This document shows, in pieces, positions 33,721-42,470 of a DNA stretch of 64,000 nt. Positions within the stretch are counted from its first letter, which is position 1; every line of letters begins with the position of its first letter. Source of the stretch: Aequorivita sp. UBA3180 (GTDB lineage Bacteria > Bacteroidota > Bacteroidia > Flavobacteriales > Flavobacteriaceae); the NCBI GenBank assembly GCA_002364215.1, contig DEXQ01000001.1, positions 21,599 to 85,598 on the forward strand, written 5' to 3'. The notes beneath the pieces were generated by a model, which saw only the letters and a program-made list of their open reading frames with translations, was not told the DNA's origin and ran no database searches. The translations under genes were made by a program, and so were the position numbers.

Positions 33721-34797
33721 ATGCTAAAAGAAAAAAAGAAACAACAACAATCCCTTCATAAACGCCACAGCGAGCTTGCGATGGCGAACAAACAACTCGA
33801 AAAACTTTCCAACGGTATTTTTGCCAGTGGAGAACTTCCCCTTTTTTCTGAAAAAATTAAGGAAACAGAACAATTTCCCCTTCGACCCAATAAACTTGAA
33901 ATTCTTCAAATTAACGTCGGCTATATGTGCAACCAGGTTTGTGAACATTGCCACGTAGATGCAGGGCCGGATCGAAAAGAAATTATGACCCGCGAAACGA
34001 TGATGCAGTGTTTGGAAGTGATTCGCAACACAGGCGCCCATACATTAGACCTTACAGGCGGCGCTCCCGAAATGAACCCAGATTTTCGTTGGTTTGTTGA
34101 TGAAGCAAGCAAAGCCGGCATTAAGGATTTTATTGTGCGAAGCAACCTGACGATTATTCGTGCCAACAAAAAATATTACAATTTACCTGAGTTCTTCAAA
34201 AACCACAACGTGCATGTGGTGAGCAGCATGCCCCACTGGACCCGTGGTAAAACTGATAAACAAAGAGGCGAAGGCGTTTTTGATCAGTCAATTAAAGCAT
34301 TACAGGAATTAAATGCTGTAGGCTACGGAATGCCGGACAACGACCTGCGTCTTGATTTGGTCTACAACCCAAGCGGCGCTTTTTTACCGGGCGATCAAGC
34401 CAGTATGGAAAAAGATTTCAAAAAAGCACTATTGGAGGATTTCGGGATACATTTCCACAACCTTTTTGCTATTACGAACCTGCCAATTTCCCGGTTTTTG
34501 GATTATTTGATTGCTTCGGAAAATTACGAGGATTATATGTATTCCTTAGTGGATGCATACAACCCCGCAGCTGTTGCAAACGTGATGTGTCGCAATACCA
34601 TCTCGGTGAGTTGGGACGGGTATTTATACGATTGCGATTTCAACCAAATGCTGGAATTGAAGGTGGCGAGCAAAATCCAACACATTTCAGAATACAACGA
34701 AGATATCCTCAATGACCGAAAAATAATAATCAGCCAACATTGTTATGGATGTACTGCCGGAGCTGGTAGCAGCTGTCAAGGCGCGACGGCAAAATAA
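33721..34797 (+). CDS. arsS: Radical SAM protein ArsS of arsenosugar synthesis
   Basis: Radical SAM enzyme believed to attach a 5'-deoxyadenosyl group to dimethylated arsenic. The protein has 358 residues. The 4Fe-4S motif is CNQVCEHCHVDAGP (CxxxCxxC, near residue 69-76). The C-terminal cysteine-rich end CYGCTAGAGSSCQGA is typical, with Cys where some relatives have selenocysteine. N-terminal residues 1-50 are charged and precede the barrel. A nucleoside phosphorylase and two glycosyltransferases downstream fit the next steps. No arsM methyltransferase is present in this window. Confidence 0.92.
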   Translation: MLKEKKKQQQSLHKRHSELAMANKQLEKLSNGIFASGELPLFSEKIKETEQFPLRPNKLEILQINVGYMCNQVCEHCHVDAGPDRKEIMTRETMMQCLEVIRNTGAHTLDLTGGAPEMNPDFRWFVDEASKAGIKDFIVRSNLTIIRANKKYYNLPEFFKNHNVHVVSSMPHWTRGKTDKQRGEGVFDQSIKALQELNAVGYGMPDNDLRLDLVYNPSGAFLPGDQASMEKDFKKALLEDFGIHFHNLFAITNLPISRFLDYLIASENYEDYMYSLVDAYNPAAVANVMCRNTISVSWDGYLYDCDFNQMLELKVASKIQHISEYNEDILNDRKIIISQHCYGCTAGAGSSCQGATAK

Positions 34798-34826
34798 ATT
34801 GTGACTATTTTGGTTTAACCAATTCC

Positions 34827-35327
34827 ATGAAAATATTTTTATCAATCTTAGTTTGTTTGCTTTTTTCAATTGCAATGATGGCCCAAAAGCCGGTCGATGC
34901 ATTGTTGGAACAATACAACAGGCACAGTGTCCCGTATATTTCTGTAGATGAATTGCGCATGTTCCAGATGAATGATACCGTTACAATTCTGGATGCGCGG
35001 GAACCAGAGGAATTTAAAATAAGCCATATAAAAAGTGCGATAAACGTGGGTTTTAATGACTTCACATTAGAAGAAAAACAACTTCAAAAACTAGATAAAA
35101 ACATTCCCGTAATTGTCTATTGCTCGGTTGGAATTCGTTCCGAAAAAATAGCCGAAAAATTAAAAAATGCTGGTTTTGTTAGCGTAAAAAATCTTTACGG
35201 CGGTATCTTTGAATGGAAAAACAAAGGTTATCCGGTTATTGATTCCAAAGGAAAACAAACCGAAAATGTGCATGCTTTTTCCAAGTATTGGAGCAAATAT
35301 TTAACTGCCGGCAACCCTGTTTACTGA
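34827..35327 (+). CDS. Exported rhodanese-like protein in the arsenosugar cluster
   Basis: The protein has 166 residues with a signal peptide (residues 1-19, ending AMMAQ) and a rhodanese domain: ILDAREPEEFKISHIKSA and active-site loop YCSVGIRSEKIA (Cys near residue 101), then NLYGGIFEWKNKGYPV. The longer C-terminal tail (ENVHAFSKYWSKYLTAG) is unlike ordinary rhodaneses. Its place between arsS and a glycosyltransferase suggests a role linked to arsenic or sulfur chemistry in the envelope, but that is inference. Confidence 0.8.
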   Translation: MKIFLSILVCLLFSIAMMAQKPVDALLEQYNRHSVPYISVDELRMFQMNDTVTILDAREPEEFKISHIKSAINVGFNDFTLEEKQLQKLDKNIPVIVYCSVGIRSEKIAEKLKNAGFVSVKNLYGGIFEWKNKGYPVIDSKGKQTENVHAFSKYWSKYLTAGNPVY

Positions 35328-35351
35328 ATCTCGAAACCTTATTTCTAAAAT

Positions 35352-36047
35352 ATGGGCATACTTTCCTCCAAACACACAAATGACGACGATAATCAAACAG
35401 CTTCCGATTTTCATTTTCCTTCATCAAAAAAAGCGCTGATCATTTTCACGCGGAATCCTGAACTTGGGAAAGTAAAAACCCGGTTGGCAAAAACTGTTGG
35501 CAATGACAGTGCTTTGGAAATCTATAAATTTCTGTTGAAGCATACTGTGGAAATTTCCGAAAATCTCAACGTTGACAAATTTGTTTTCTATTCAGAAAAC
35601 ATTTACCGTGACGATATTTGGAATGAGGGTAATTTCAGAAAAAAATTACAAACAGGAAATGATTTGGGCGAACGGATGAATAATGCATTTTCTGAAATTT
35701 TCGGGATGGGTTATGAAAAAGCAATCATCATTGGCAGCGATATGTTTGATTTATCCCAAAACGATCTGGAAATCGCTTTTGACGCATTGCAAACCAACCA
35801 ATTTGTAATTGGCCCCGCAACCGATGGCGGTTATTATCTTTTGGGAATGAAGGAGCCCAATTCTGAAATATTTCAAAATAAAAACTGGGGCGGCAATACC
35901 GTTTTGGAAGCAACTTTGGAAAATTTAAAAACTGAAAAATACATTTTTCTCGAAGCGCGCAATGATGTGGATTATTTTGATGACATCAAAGAAATTGACG
36001 CTTTTCAGCAATTTTTACCACCTTATTTAGACAAAAACTTTTTATAG
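35352..36047 (+). CDS. Arsenosugar-type glycosyltransferase, TIGR04282-like
   Basis: The protein has 231 residues. The conserved start ALIIFTRNPELGKVKTRLAKTVG (near residues 27-49) and GSDMFDLSQNDL, GPATDGGYYLLGM are the hallmarks of the TIGR04282 family, nucleotidyl/glycosyltransferases found with ArsS. About 25 residues before this core are polar and not conserved, so a later start cannot be excluded. It probably builds or transfers the sugar moiety of the arsenosugar. Confidence 0.85.
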   Translation: MGILSSKHTNDDDNQTASDFHFPSSKKALIIFTRNPELGKVKTRLAKTVGNDSALEIYKFLLKHTVEISENLNVDKFVFYSENIYRDDIWNEGNFRKKLQTGNDLGERMNNAFSEIFGMGYEKAIIIGSDMFDLSQNDLEIAFDALQTNQFVIGPATDGGYYLLGMKEPNSEIFQNKNWGGNTVLEATLENLKTEKYIFLEARNDVDYFDDIKEIDAFQQFLPPYLDKNFL

Positions 36048-36050
36048 CAT

Positions 36051-36869
36051 ATGAGTATTTTAAAATACATTGAAGAAGCTGCAGCTTATCTTCAGCAACG
36101 TGGATTTGAAAAACCAGAAGTAGGAATCATTCTCGGAACCGGCCTCGGAAAAATAATTGAACAGGTGAAAATTGAGGCGGAAGTTAGCTACAACCATATT
36201 CCAAATTTCCCCACGGCCACAGTTGAATTTCACAAAGGAAAACTTATTTACGGCACCTTGGAAGGAAAAAAAGCAGTGTTTATGCAGGGCCGTTTTCACG
36301 TTTATGAAGGGTATTCGCTGCGTGACGTTACCTTTCCCGTTCGCGTGATGCATCTTTTGGGAATAAAGCATTTATTAGTGAGCAATGCTTCTGGCGCAAT
36401 AAATCTCAACTTCAAAAAAGGTGAAATCATGCTTATTGATGACCATATCAACCTACAAGGCGACTCGCCACTCGCCTTCCGCGGAGTTGAAAAAATGGGA
36501 GAACGTTTTGTAGATATGAGCGCTCCCTACAATGCCGTAATGAACCAAAAACTGGAGCAGATTGCTTCAGAAAAAAATATAAAACTGCACAAAGGTGTGT
36601 ATGCGAGTGTGGTTGGACCGCAACTGGAAACCCGCGCTGAATACCGCTATTTAAAAATTATAGGAGCAGATGCCGTGGGAATGAGCACCGTGCCAGAGGT
36701 TATTGTCGCAAACCATTTGGGATTGCCGGTTTCGGCCGTTTCAATCCTTACCGATGAATGCGACCCCGACAATCTGCAACCCGTTAATATTGAAGAAATA
36801 ATCTCGATGGCCGCCAAAGCGGAACCGGATATGATTAGACTGTTTACCGAGTTGATCAAGCAATTGTAA
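36051..36869 (+). CDS. Purine-nucleoside phosphorylase
   Basis: Cleaves purine nucleosides with phosphate to base and ribose-1-phosphate. The protein has 272 residues, with PNP family 2 motifs GIILGTGLGKIIEQV (phosphate site), FHVYEGYS, LLVSNASGAIN, and EVIVANHLGLPVSAVSILTDEC. In this cluster it could remove adenine from the deoxyadenosyl-arsenic product of ArsS, as proposed for ars loci; ordinary purine salvage is the alternative. It lies 3 bases after the glycosyltransferase stop. Confidence 0.92.
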   Translation: MSILKYIEEAAAYLQQRGFEKPEVGIILGTGLGKIIEQVKIEAEVSYNHIPNFPTATVEFHKGKLIYGTLEGKKAVFMQGRFHVYEGYSLRDVTFPVRVMHLLGIKHLLVSNASGAINLNFKKGEIMLIDDHINLQGDSPLAFRGVEKMGERFVDMSAPYNAVMNQKLEQIASEKNIKLHKGVYASVVGPQLETRAEYRYLKIIGADAVGMSTVPEVIVANHLGLPVSAVSILTDECDPDNLQPVNIEEIISMAAKAEPDMIRLFTELIKQL

Positions 36870-36900
36870 TCAAACCCAATTTATTGCGACCAAAAATATC

Positions 36901-37797
36901 TTGGAAAAATACTTTGAAATATTTAAAAATTCCTATCACGGCTATTTCAACTATCTGTGGAATGAAATAACGCACTTCCACTGGGGAAACTATTTCTATG
37001 GCTTAATCGTGGTTTCCTTGCTGGTTTGGGTTTTGGAATTGCTCTTTCCTTGGCGGAAGAACCAAAAAGTTTTCCGAAAGGATTTTTGGCTGGATACCTT
37101 TTATATGTTTTTCAATTTTTTTCTGCTGAATTTAATTGTCCTTATTTTTTTATCAAACGCCACTGCGGAATTGTTCAACGATCTATTATCGTTTGCAGGA
37201 TGGGAGCTTTTGGATTTTCAGCTTCTCAATTTGGATGCACTTCCCTTTGGACTGGGGCTTTTGATTTTCTTTCTCATAACAGATTTTGTGCAATGGAACA
37301 CCCACCGATTGTTGCACTACTCTTCTTTTCTCTGGAATTTTCACAAACTGCACCATTCGGTCAAAGAAATGGGATTCGCCGCACACCTGCGCTACCATTG
37401 GATGGAACCTGTAGTCTATAAATCGTTGCTTTACATTCCGCTTGCAATTATTGGAGGTTTTGACGTGGAATCGGTTGCGATTGTACATTTTTCTGCGCTC
37501 GCTATCGGTCATTTAAATCACGCCAATCTGGCCTGGGATTATGGTCTTTTGAAATACATTTTCAACAACCCCAAAATGCATATTTGGCACCACGCTAAAG
37601 TTTTACCAAAACACGCACAATACGGTGTTAATTTCGGGATCAGCTTGAGCCTTTGGGATTATCTTTTCAAAACCAATCATATTCCCCACGACGGCCGGGA
37701 CATTGAACTGGGCTTTGATGGTGACGAAAAATTTCCTTCTAGTTTTATTTCCCAGGAATTATATCCCCTCAAAACCAAGCAGCGAAATAATTCGTAA
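36901..37797 (+). CDS. Sterol desaturase/fatty acid hydroxylase superfamily protein
   Basis: A 298-residue integral membrane di-iron protein. Histidine clusters HRLLH (near residue 138), HKLHH (about 150) and HIWHHAK (about 225-231) are arranged as in the superfamily, with at least four membrane segments in the N-terminal two thirds. The start appears to be TTG at 36901. In the arsenosugar cluster it may hydroxylate or desaturate an arsenolipid, but this is only inferred from position. Confidence 0.85.
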   Translation: MEKYFEIFKNSYHGYFNYLWNEITHFHWGNYFYGLIVVSLLVWVLELLFPWRKNQKVFRKDFWLDTFYMFFNFFLLNLIVLIFLSNATAELFNDLLSFAGWELLDFQLLNLDALPFGLGLLIFFLITDFVQWNTHRLLHYSSFLWNFHKLHHSVKEMGFAAHLRYHWMEPVVYKSLLYIPLAIIGGFDVESVAIVHFSALAIGHLNHANLAWDYGLLKYIFNNPKMHIWHHAKVLPKHAQYGVNFGISLSLWDYLFKTNHIPHDGRDIELGFDGDEKFPSSFISQELYPLKTKQRNNS

Positions 37798-37822
37798 TTA
37801 TTTATATATAAAACGAAACAAA

Positions 37823-38623
37823 ATGAAAACCATATTCAACCTTGCAACCATACTTTTTTTATCATTTTCATTACAAAGCTGTAATCTTCTTTCCGCCGCA
37901 GGTATTAGTAGCCAAGGGCAGCCAATTAAGGAAGTTCAGTCTGAGCTCACTTCAACAACCGCAAATTCTGCCGTAAATATAGATCATTCCCAATGGGACA
38001 AATTGCTGAAAAAATATGTGGACAACGAAGGAATGGTAAATTATAAAGGCTTTAAAAAGGACGAGGCCAAGCTGGGTGAATATCTGCAAAAGCTTTCGGA
38101 AAAAAACCCGACTGATGATTGGAGCGTGCAGGAATTGCTGGCGTATTACATCAATCTTTACAACGCAGCCACCGTAAAATTGATAGTGGAAAACTATCCC
38201 GTAAAAAGCATAAAAGACATTGATGGTGCTTGGACCAAAGGCCGTGTGGCAGTCGGCGATAAAATGCTATCCCTCGGCGGAATTGAAAACGGAATCCTTC
38301 GAAAAATGAACGAGCCACGTATCCATTTCGCTATAAATTGTGCTTCCATTTCGTGTCCAAAACTTTTGGATGTGGCTTACACCGCGGCAAAAATCAACGA
38401 ACAATTGGATCGCGCCACCAAAGAATTCATCAATAGTGACAAAAATGATATTTCAGCAAGCAACCCAAAGGTTTCCTCTATTTTTGATTGGTATGCAAAG
38501 GATTATAAGGTAAATGGAAAGCAGGACGTTATAGGTTATATAAACCAATATTCAAAAACCAAAATAAATTCAGGTGTAACTTTATCCTATAAAAATTACG
38601 ATTGGAATTTGAACGAACAATAA
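37823..38623 (+). CDS. DUF547 lipoprotein
   Basis: The protein has 266 residues with a lipoprotein signal (LQSC, Cys at about residue 20). The DUF547 core is clear: ELLAYYINLYNAATVKLIVENYPV and the catalytic-looking RIHFAINCASISCPKL, with Cys and His residues of a papain-like fold. Start at 37823 gives a signal peptide, while an upstream in-frame start would overlap the desaturase. DUF547 proteins commonly accompany arsenosugar genes in Bacteroidota. Biochemical role unknown. Confidence 0.85.
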   Translation: MKTIFNLATILFLSFSLQSCNLLSAAGISSQGQPIKEVQSELTSTTANSAVNIDHSQWDKLLKKYVDNEGMVNYKGFKKDEAKLGEYLQKLSEKNPTDDWSVQELLAYYINLYNAATVKLIVENYPVKSIKDIDGAWTKGRVAVGDKMLSLGGIENGILRKMNEPRIHFAINCASISCPKLLDVAYTAAKINEQLDRATKEFINSDKNDISASNPKVSSIFDWYAKDYKVNGKQDVIGYINQYSKTKINSGVTLSYKNYDWNLNEQ

Positions 38624-38649
38624 TCAGTAAAATAAGTATATCGAGAATT

Positions 38650-38673
38650 AACCTAAAACTTGAAACTAGAAAC
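38650..38673 (+). repeat. Family G repeat upstream of the 38682 gene
   Basis: AACCTAAAACTTGAAACTAG followed by AAAC shares CTTGAAAC and AGAAAC blocks with the copy at 48919-48965. It ends nine bases before the start codon of the glycosyltransferase. Confidence 0.6.
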
Positions 38674-38681
38674 TTTTTTTA

Positions 38682-39449
38682 ATGATAAGCATCATCATCC
38701 CGGTTTTAAACGAAGCCGCAAACATTGAAAAACTATTAAAGCATCTTTCAGAAAATAGTTCTGGGAAAAACGAAATAGAAATCATTGTAGTTGATGGCGG
38801 AAGTAGTGATGATACCTTTGAGATTGTTAATACTATGTCCGGTCGAGCGCAGTCGAGACCTCTATGTTTGCAGATTATCAATTCAGAAAGAGGTCGCGCA
38901 AAACAAATGAACAAAGGCGCGCAAGTAGCTTCGGGCGACATACTTTACTTTCTGCACGCCGATTCCTTTCCACCGAAAAATTTTGACAAATACATTTTTT
39001 CTGAAGTAAAGAACGGAAATCCCGCAGGCTGTTTCCGAATGAAATTTGATAGTGATCATTGGTGGCTGAAATTGGCTGGCTGGCTTACGCAATTTCGCTG
39101 GCGTGCCTGTCGTGGCGGGGATCAAAGCCAATTTATAACCAAAGAACTTTTTGAGGAAATTGGCGGTTTCGACGAAACTTACACGATTTACGAAGACAAT
39201 ATTTTAATCAACGAACTTTACAAACGGAAAAAGTTTGTGGTAATCCAAAAATGCATCACTACCTCTGCTCGTCTTTACAGACAAAAAGGCGTTTGGAATC
39301 TTCAATACCACTTTTGGGCAATTTATGTGAAACGCTGGTTTGGCGCAGATGCCGATGAATTATACCAGTATTATTTGAAGCATATCAAGCAAGCGAATGC
39401 CACGGAAATTTCAGAAGAAAAATTCTCCAATCAAGTTGCTGAAAATTAA
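38682..39449 (+). CDS. TIGR04283-like arsenosugar glycosyltransferase with a repeat insertion
   Basis: A GT-A (family 2) glycosyltransferase of 255 residues. ISIIIPVLNEAANIEKLL opens the nucleotide-binding fold, VVDGGSSDDTFEI gives the conserved DGGS, GRAKQMNKGA and YFLHADSFPP supply the DxD-like region, and FDETYTIYEDN follows. TIGR04283 proteins are a regular part of arsenosugar clusters. Residues SGRAQSRPL (near 53-61) are the in-frame translation of a family A palindrome and are not expected in the family, so a short surface loop seems to have been enlarged. The frame is intact. Confidence 0.88.
   Translation: MISIIIPVLNEAANIEKLLKHLSENSSGKNEIEIIVVDGGSSDDTFEIVNTMSGRAQSRPLCLQIINSERGRAKQMNKGAQVASGDILYFLHADSFPPKNFDKYIFSEVKNGNPAGCFRMKFDSDHWWLKLAGWLTQFRWRACRGGDQSQFITKELFEEIGGFDETYTIYEDNILINELYKRKKFVVIQKCITTSARLYRQKGVWNLQYHFWAIYVKRWFGADADELYQYYLKHIKQANATEISEEKFSNQVAEN
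38837..38862. repeat. Family A palindrome inside the 38682 gene
   Basis: GTCC then GGTCGAGCGCAGTCGAGACC then TC lies within codons for TIGR04283-like residues. It is in the opposite orientation to the copy in trpF and is likewise read without a stop. Confidence 0.88.
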
Positions 39450-39535
39450 ACAGATTTAAAATCTTTCGATTTTCAAAGTGGTTTCTTTCCAAAATTTTTA
39501 GGATATTGTAAAGAAAAACTAACAAAAACAAAGCT

Positions 39536-39970
39536 ATGAACATTTTTGAAGCAATTAGAAAAGACCACGACAAACAACGCGAACTCTGCCGTTTGGTAAC
39601 CTCCACTTCGGGCGATTCAAAAGGCAGAAAGGAAATGTGGGAAAAATTGAAGCACGAATTAAAAATACACGCAGACGCCGAGGAACGCACGTTCTATTCG
39701 CCATTGATCCATAACGATATGATGCAGGAACACGCCCGCCACGGGATAGCCGAACATCACGAAATGGACGAACTCATGGAAAAAGTGGACGAAACCGATA
39801 TGGATTCTCCCGCCTGGCTTGTGTACGCAAAACAACTATGTGAAAAGGTAGAACACCATTTGGACGATGAGGAGCACAGCTTTTTTCAATTGGCAGGAAA
39901 GGTTTTTACCGAAACCCAAAAAACGTCCATCGCGAAGGATTACTTGGAAGAAATGAAAAAGAACAGATAG
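39536..39970 (+). CDS. Hemerythrin HHE-domain protein
   Basis: A 144-residue four-helix protein with the di-iron ligand pattern: IRKDHDKQRELC (His near residue 10), HADAEERTFY (about 44-53), AEHHEMDEL and VEHHLDDEEHSFF. Hemerythrins bind oxygen, nitric oxide or iron; the fine role is not visible. It is the last plus-strand gene before a convergent glycosidase gene, 9 bases away. Confidence 0.88.
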   Translation: MNIFEAIRKDHDKQRELCRLVTSTSGDSKGRKEMWEKLKHELKIHADAEERTFYSPLIHNDMMQEHARHGIAEHHEMDELMEKVDETDMDSPAWLVYAKQLCEKVEHHLDDEEHSFFQLAGKVFTETQKTSIAKDYLEEMKKNR

Positions 39971-39979
39971 CCTAAATTG

Positions 39980-41035
39980 TTACTCTTTTTGGGTTGAATA
40001 AAATTTTGAAACCACTCGTAGGGCTGGTTTGTTTTGTGGCGTAAACTGATTGTCATCGGGGCCTCCCACTTTTTCGTTCAAAACAAACCATTTCCACAGA
40101 AAACCACCCGCAAACCAATCCTCTCCCCAAACCGATTTGTAGAGTCCTTCCAGCAAATTTGCCTGTGCCTCTAAGTTCACGGAGGTCATTTCCCTATCGC
40201 TTTTCCACGGTTCCTTGCCACTAAAATCAACACTTCGGTAGCCGTATTCCGCAAATAGTATTTTTTTGTTTTCCTTTTCAGAAAAATCTTTCAATTCTTT
40301 TTTCCATCGCCCCCAACCTGCTATTGCCTCTTCCACTGTGGGAGTTTCGTTCTCCGAAACTGGGAAATAAGCATCCACGCCAATATAATCCAGCGCATCC
40401 CAAAACGGTACGCGCCTGTACTCGTCCCAATTGGCGGCATAGGTCAATTTTCCGTTGTAAACCTTCTTTACTTCCGCAATCAATTCGCGCCAATAATCGG
40501 GACGGTGCTCTATAAATTTTTCCAATTCGGTACCGATACAGAAAATTTCAATACTTTTTGCCTCTGCAACTTTCGCAAAATCGAGGATAAAATTTCTGTA
40601 GGTGTTTTCAAGTTGAAGCCAATCTGCTTCCGAAGTCATTTCAACCCAACCCGTATATTCTCCGTTCCACACCCAGATTTGGGGTTTCAGCATTACACTT
40701 ATTCCGTTTTTGTGAAGCAGTTCAACATATTGTGTTACGCCTTCGCGAGTTTCGCCAAACCATTGGCGTTCTTGGTCGTATATTATTTCGGGATGGTTTA
40801 AACTTCTTATAAAACCGAAGGGCATTACGGTAACATAATTAGCATTGACTTCCTTTAAAGAAGCAACATTTTTGTGCGAAAGTGAATCTGGAGCGGCCAC
40901 AAGGCTCAGGCCGTTTATTTTGGAAACGGTCGGATTTTGAAATATTTTTTCTTCGGAAGAATTTTTCTTTTGGGCGCACCCAGTTATAATGGCGAAAAGA
41001 AGAATACCGTACACTAAGCGATGAAGCAATATCAT
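39980..41035 (-). CDS. Glycoside hydrolase (GH113-like) lipoprotein
   Basis: The protein has 351 residues with a lipoprotein signal (ITGC, Cys at residue 20). A TIM-barrel glycosidase core follows: MLKPQIWVWNGEYTGWVE, FCIGTELEKFIEHRPDYWRELI (likely acid/base Glu), DYIGVDAYFPVSENETP and FAEYGYRSVDFSG (likely nucleophile Glu). This layout resembles GH113 beta-mannanases, though the exact family and substrate are inferred. No neighbouring polysaccharide-use genes (SusCD) are present. Confidence 0.72.
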   Translation of the reverse strand: MILLHRLVYGILLFAIITGCAQKKNSSEEKIFQNPTVSKINGLSLVAAPDSLSHKNVASLKEVNANYVTVMPFGFIRSLNHPEIIYDQERQWFGETREGVTQYVELLHKNGISVMLKPQIWVWNGEYTGWVEMTSEADWLQLENTYRNFILDFAKVAEAKSIEIFCIGTELEKFIEHRPDYWRELIAEVKKVYNGKLTYAANWDEYRRVPFWDALDYIGVDAYFPVSENETPTVEEAIAGWGRWKKELKDFSEKENKKILFAEYGYRSVDFSGKEPWKSDREMTSVNLEAQANLLEGLYKSVWGEDWFAGGFLWKWFVLNEKVGGPDDNQFTPQNKPALRVVSKFYSTQKE

Positions 41036-41165
41036 TTTGAAATATTAAAAGTTGAATTTAAGGCTTTATTTCAGAAATTAGGGAAATATTAATACCTGTT
41101 TTGAAACTGCCCCAATTGTAATTGCGTAAATTTATAAACGACTGAAGAAACCAATCACCAAAAGT

Positions 41166-42467
41166 ATGGAGCACATCGTGATTATAGGCAACGGAATTGC
41201 AGGTGTAACGGCCGCTCGACACATTCGTAAACTTTCCAATAAAAAAATAACCATTATTTCCGCTGAAGCCGATCATTTTTTTTCCCGCACTGCCTTGATG
41301 TACGTTTATATGGGCCATATGCGCTGGCGCGATATTGAGCCGTATGAACATTGGTTTTGGGAAAAAAATAGATTGGAACTTAAAAAAGCCTATGTTGAAA
41401 CGGTCGATACCAACAACAAAACGCTTCATTTTAAAGGCGGCGGCACCTTAACGTATGACAAACTGATTATAGCCTCAGGCTCGGTGACAAATACCTTTGG
41501 TTGGGAAGGTTTGGAACTGAATGGCGTACAGGGATTGGTTACGAAACAGGATTTGGAAAAACTTGAAAAAAATGCGCCAAACAATAAAGAATGTCCCCGG
41601 GCGGTGATCGTCGGCGGCGGTTTGATAGGCGTTGAAATGGCCGAAATGCTCCGCACCCGCGATATTGAAGTTACGATGCTCGTGCGGGAAGATGGGTTTT
41701 GGAGCAACGTCCTTCCAAAACAGGATGCCGAAATGATTTCGCGGCATATTGTTTCGCACGGGGTGGATCTTCGGCATAATTCAGAACTCGATAAAATTTT
41801 GGACGATGGCAAAGGCAACGTCCGCGCCGTTTTAACCAAGGATGGAGAGGAAATTCCCTGTAGCGTGGTTGGAATTACCACGGGTGTAAAGCCACAGATT
41901 TCCTTTCTTCAACATTCAAAAATTGAAACCGACAAAGGTATTTTAGTAAACCGAAAACTGGAAACAAACATTGAAGACGTACATGCCATTGGCGATTGTG
42001 CACAGCAACGCGAACCCATCGGCAACCGCCCACCCGTAGAGGCGGTTTGGTACACTGGCCGGATGATGGGCGAGGCTTTGGCGCAGACCATCTGCGGAAA
42101 ACCTTTTGAGTATAATCCCGGTAACTGGTTTAACAGCGCTAAGTTTTTTGATATTGAATACCAAACCTATGGCTGGGTTTTTTCAGAAAGTAAACTGAAG
42201 GATTACGAAGCCCAATTCCACTGGAAATGTGCGAGCGACCTTCGCTGCGTAACGATTTCATACAATAAAAACTCCAATGAATTTCTTGGGATAAACACTT
42301 TCGGAATACGGATGAAACACGAGGTTTTTGACAAATGGTTGAATGAAAAGCGAAGCGTGGATTACGTTATCCAAAATTTAAAACAAGCTAATTTCGACCC
42401 TGAATTTTATAGAAAATATGAAAAGGAGATTCAATCAAAATTTTTCAACCAATCCGTAAACGCATAA
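41166..42467 (+). CDS. FAD-dependent NAD(P)H oxidoreductase
   Basis: The protein has 433 residues. The FAD-binding Rossmann motif GNGIAGVTAARHIR (near residues 7-20), the NAD(P)-binding GGGLIGVEMAEMLR (about 158-171) and VHAIGDCAQ (about 272) are all in the usual order for the pyridine nucleotide-disulfide oxidoreductase family (nitrite reductase/rubredoxin reductase-like). It lacks a redox CxxC pair. It is separated by three bases from a polytopic iron-sulfur protein, so the two probably pass electrons from NAD(P)H to a membrane acceptor. Confidence 0.85.
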   Translation: MEHIVIIGNGIAGVTAARHIRKLSNKKITIISAEADHFFSRTALMYVYMGHMRWRDIEPYEHWFWEKNRLELKKAYVETVDTNNKTLHFKGGGTLTYDKLIIASGSVTNTFGWEGLELNGVQGLVTKQDLEKLEKNAPNNKECPRAVIVGGGLIGVEMAEMLRTRDIEVTMLVREDGFWSNVLPKQDAEMISRHIVSHGVDLRHNSELDKILDDGKGNVRAVLTKDGEEIPCSVVGITTGVKPQISFLQHSKIETDKGILVNRKLETNIEDVHAIGDCAQQREPIGNRPPVEAVWYTGRMMGEALAQTICGKPFEYNPGNWFNSAKFFDIEYQTYGWVFSESKLKDYEAQFHWKCASDLRCVTISYNKNSNEFLGINTFGIRMKHEVFDKWLNEKRSVDYVIQNLKQANFDPEFYRKYEKEIQSKFFNQSVNA

Positions 42468-42470
42468 TCT

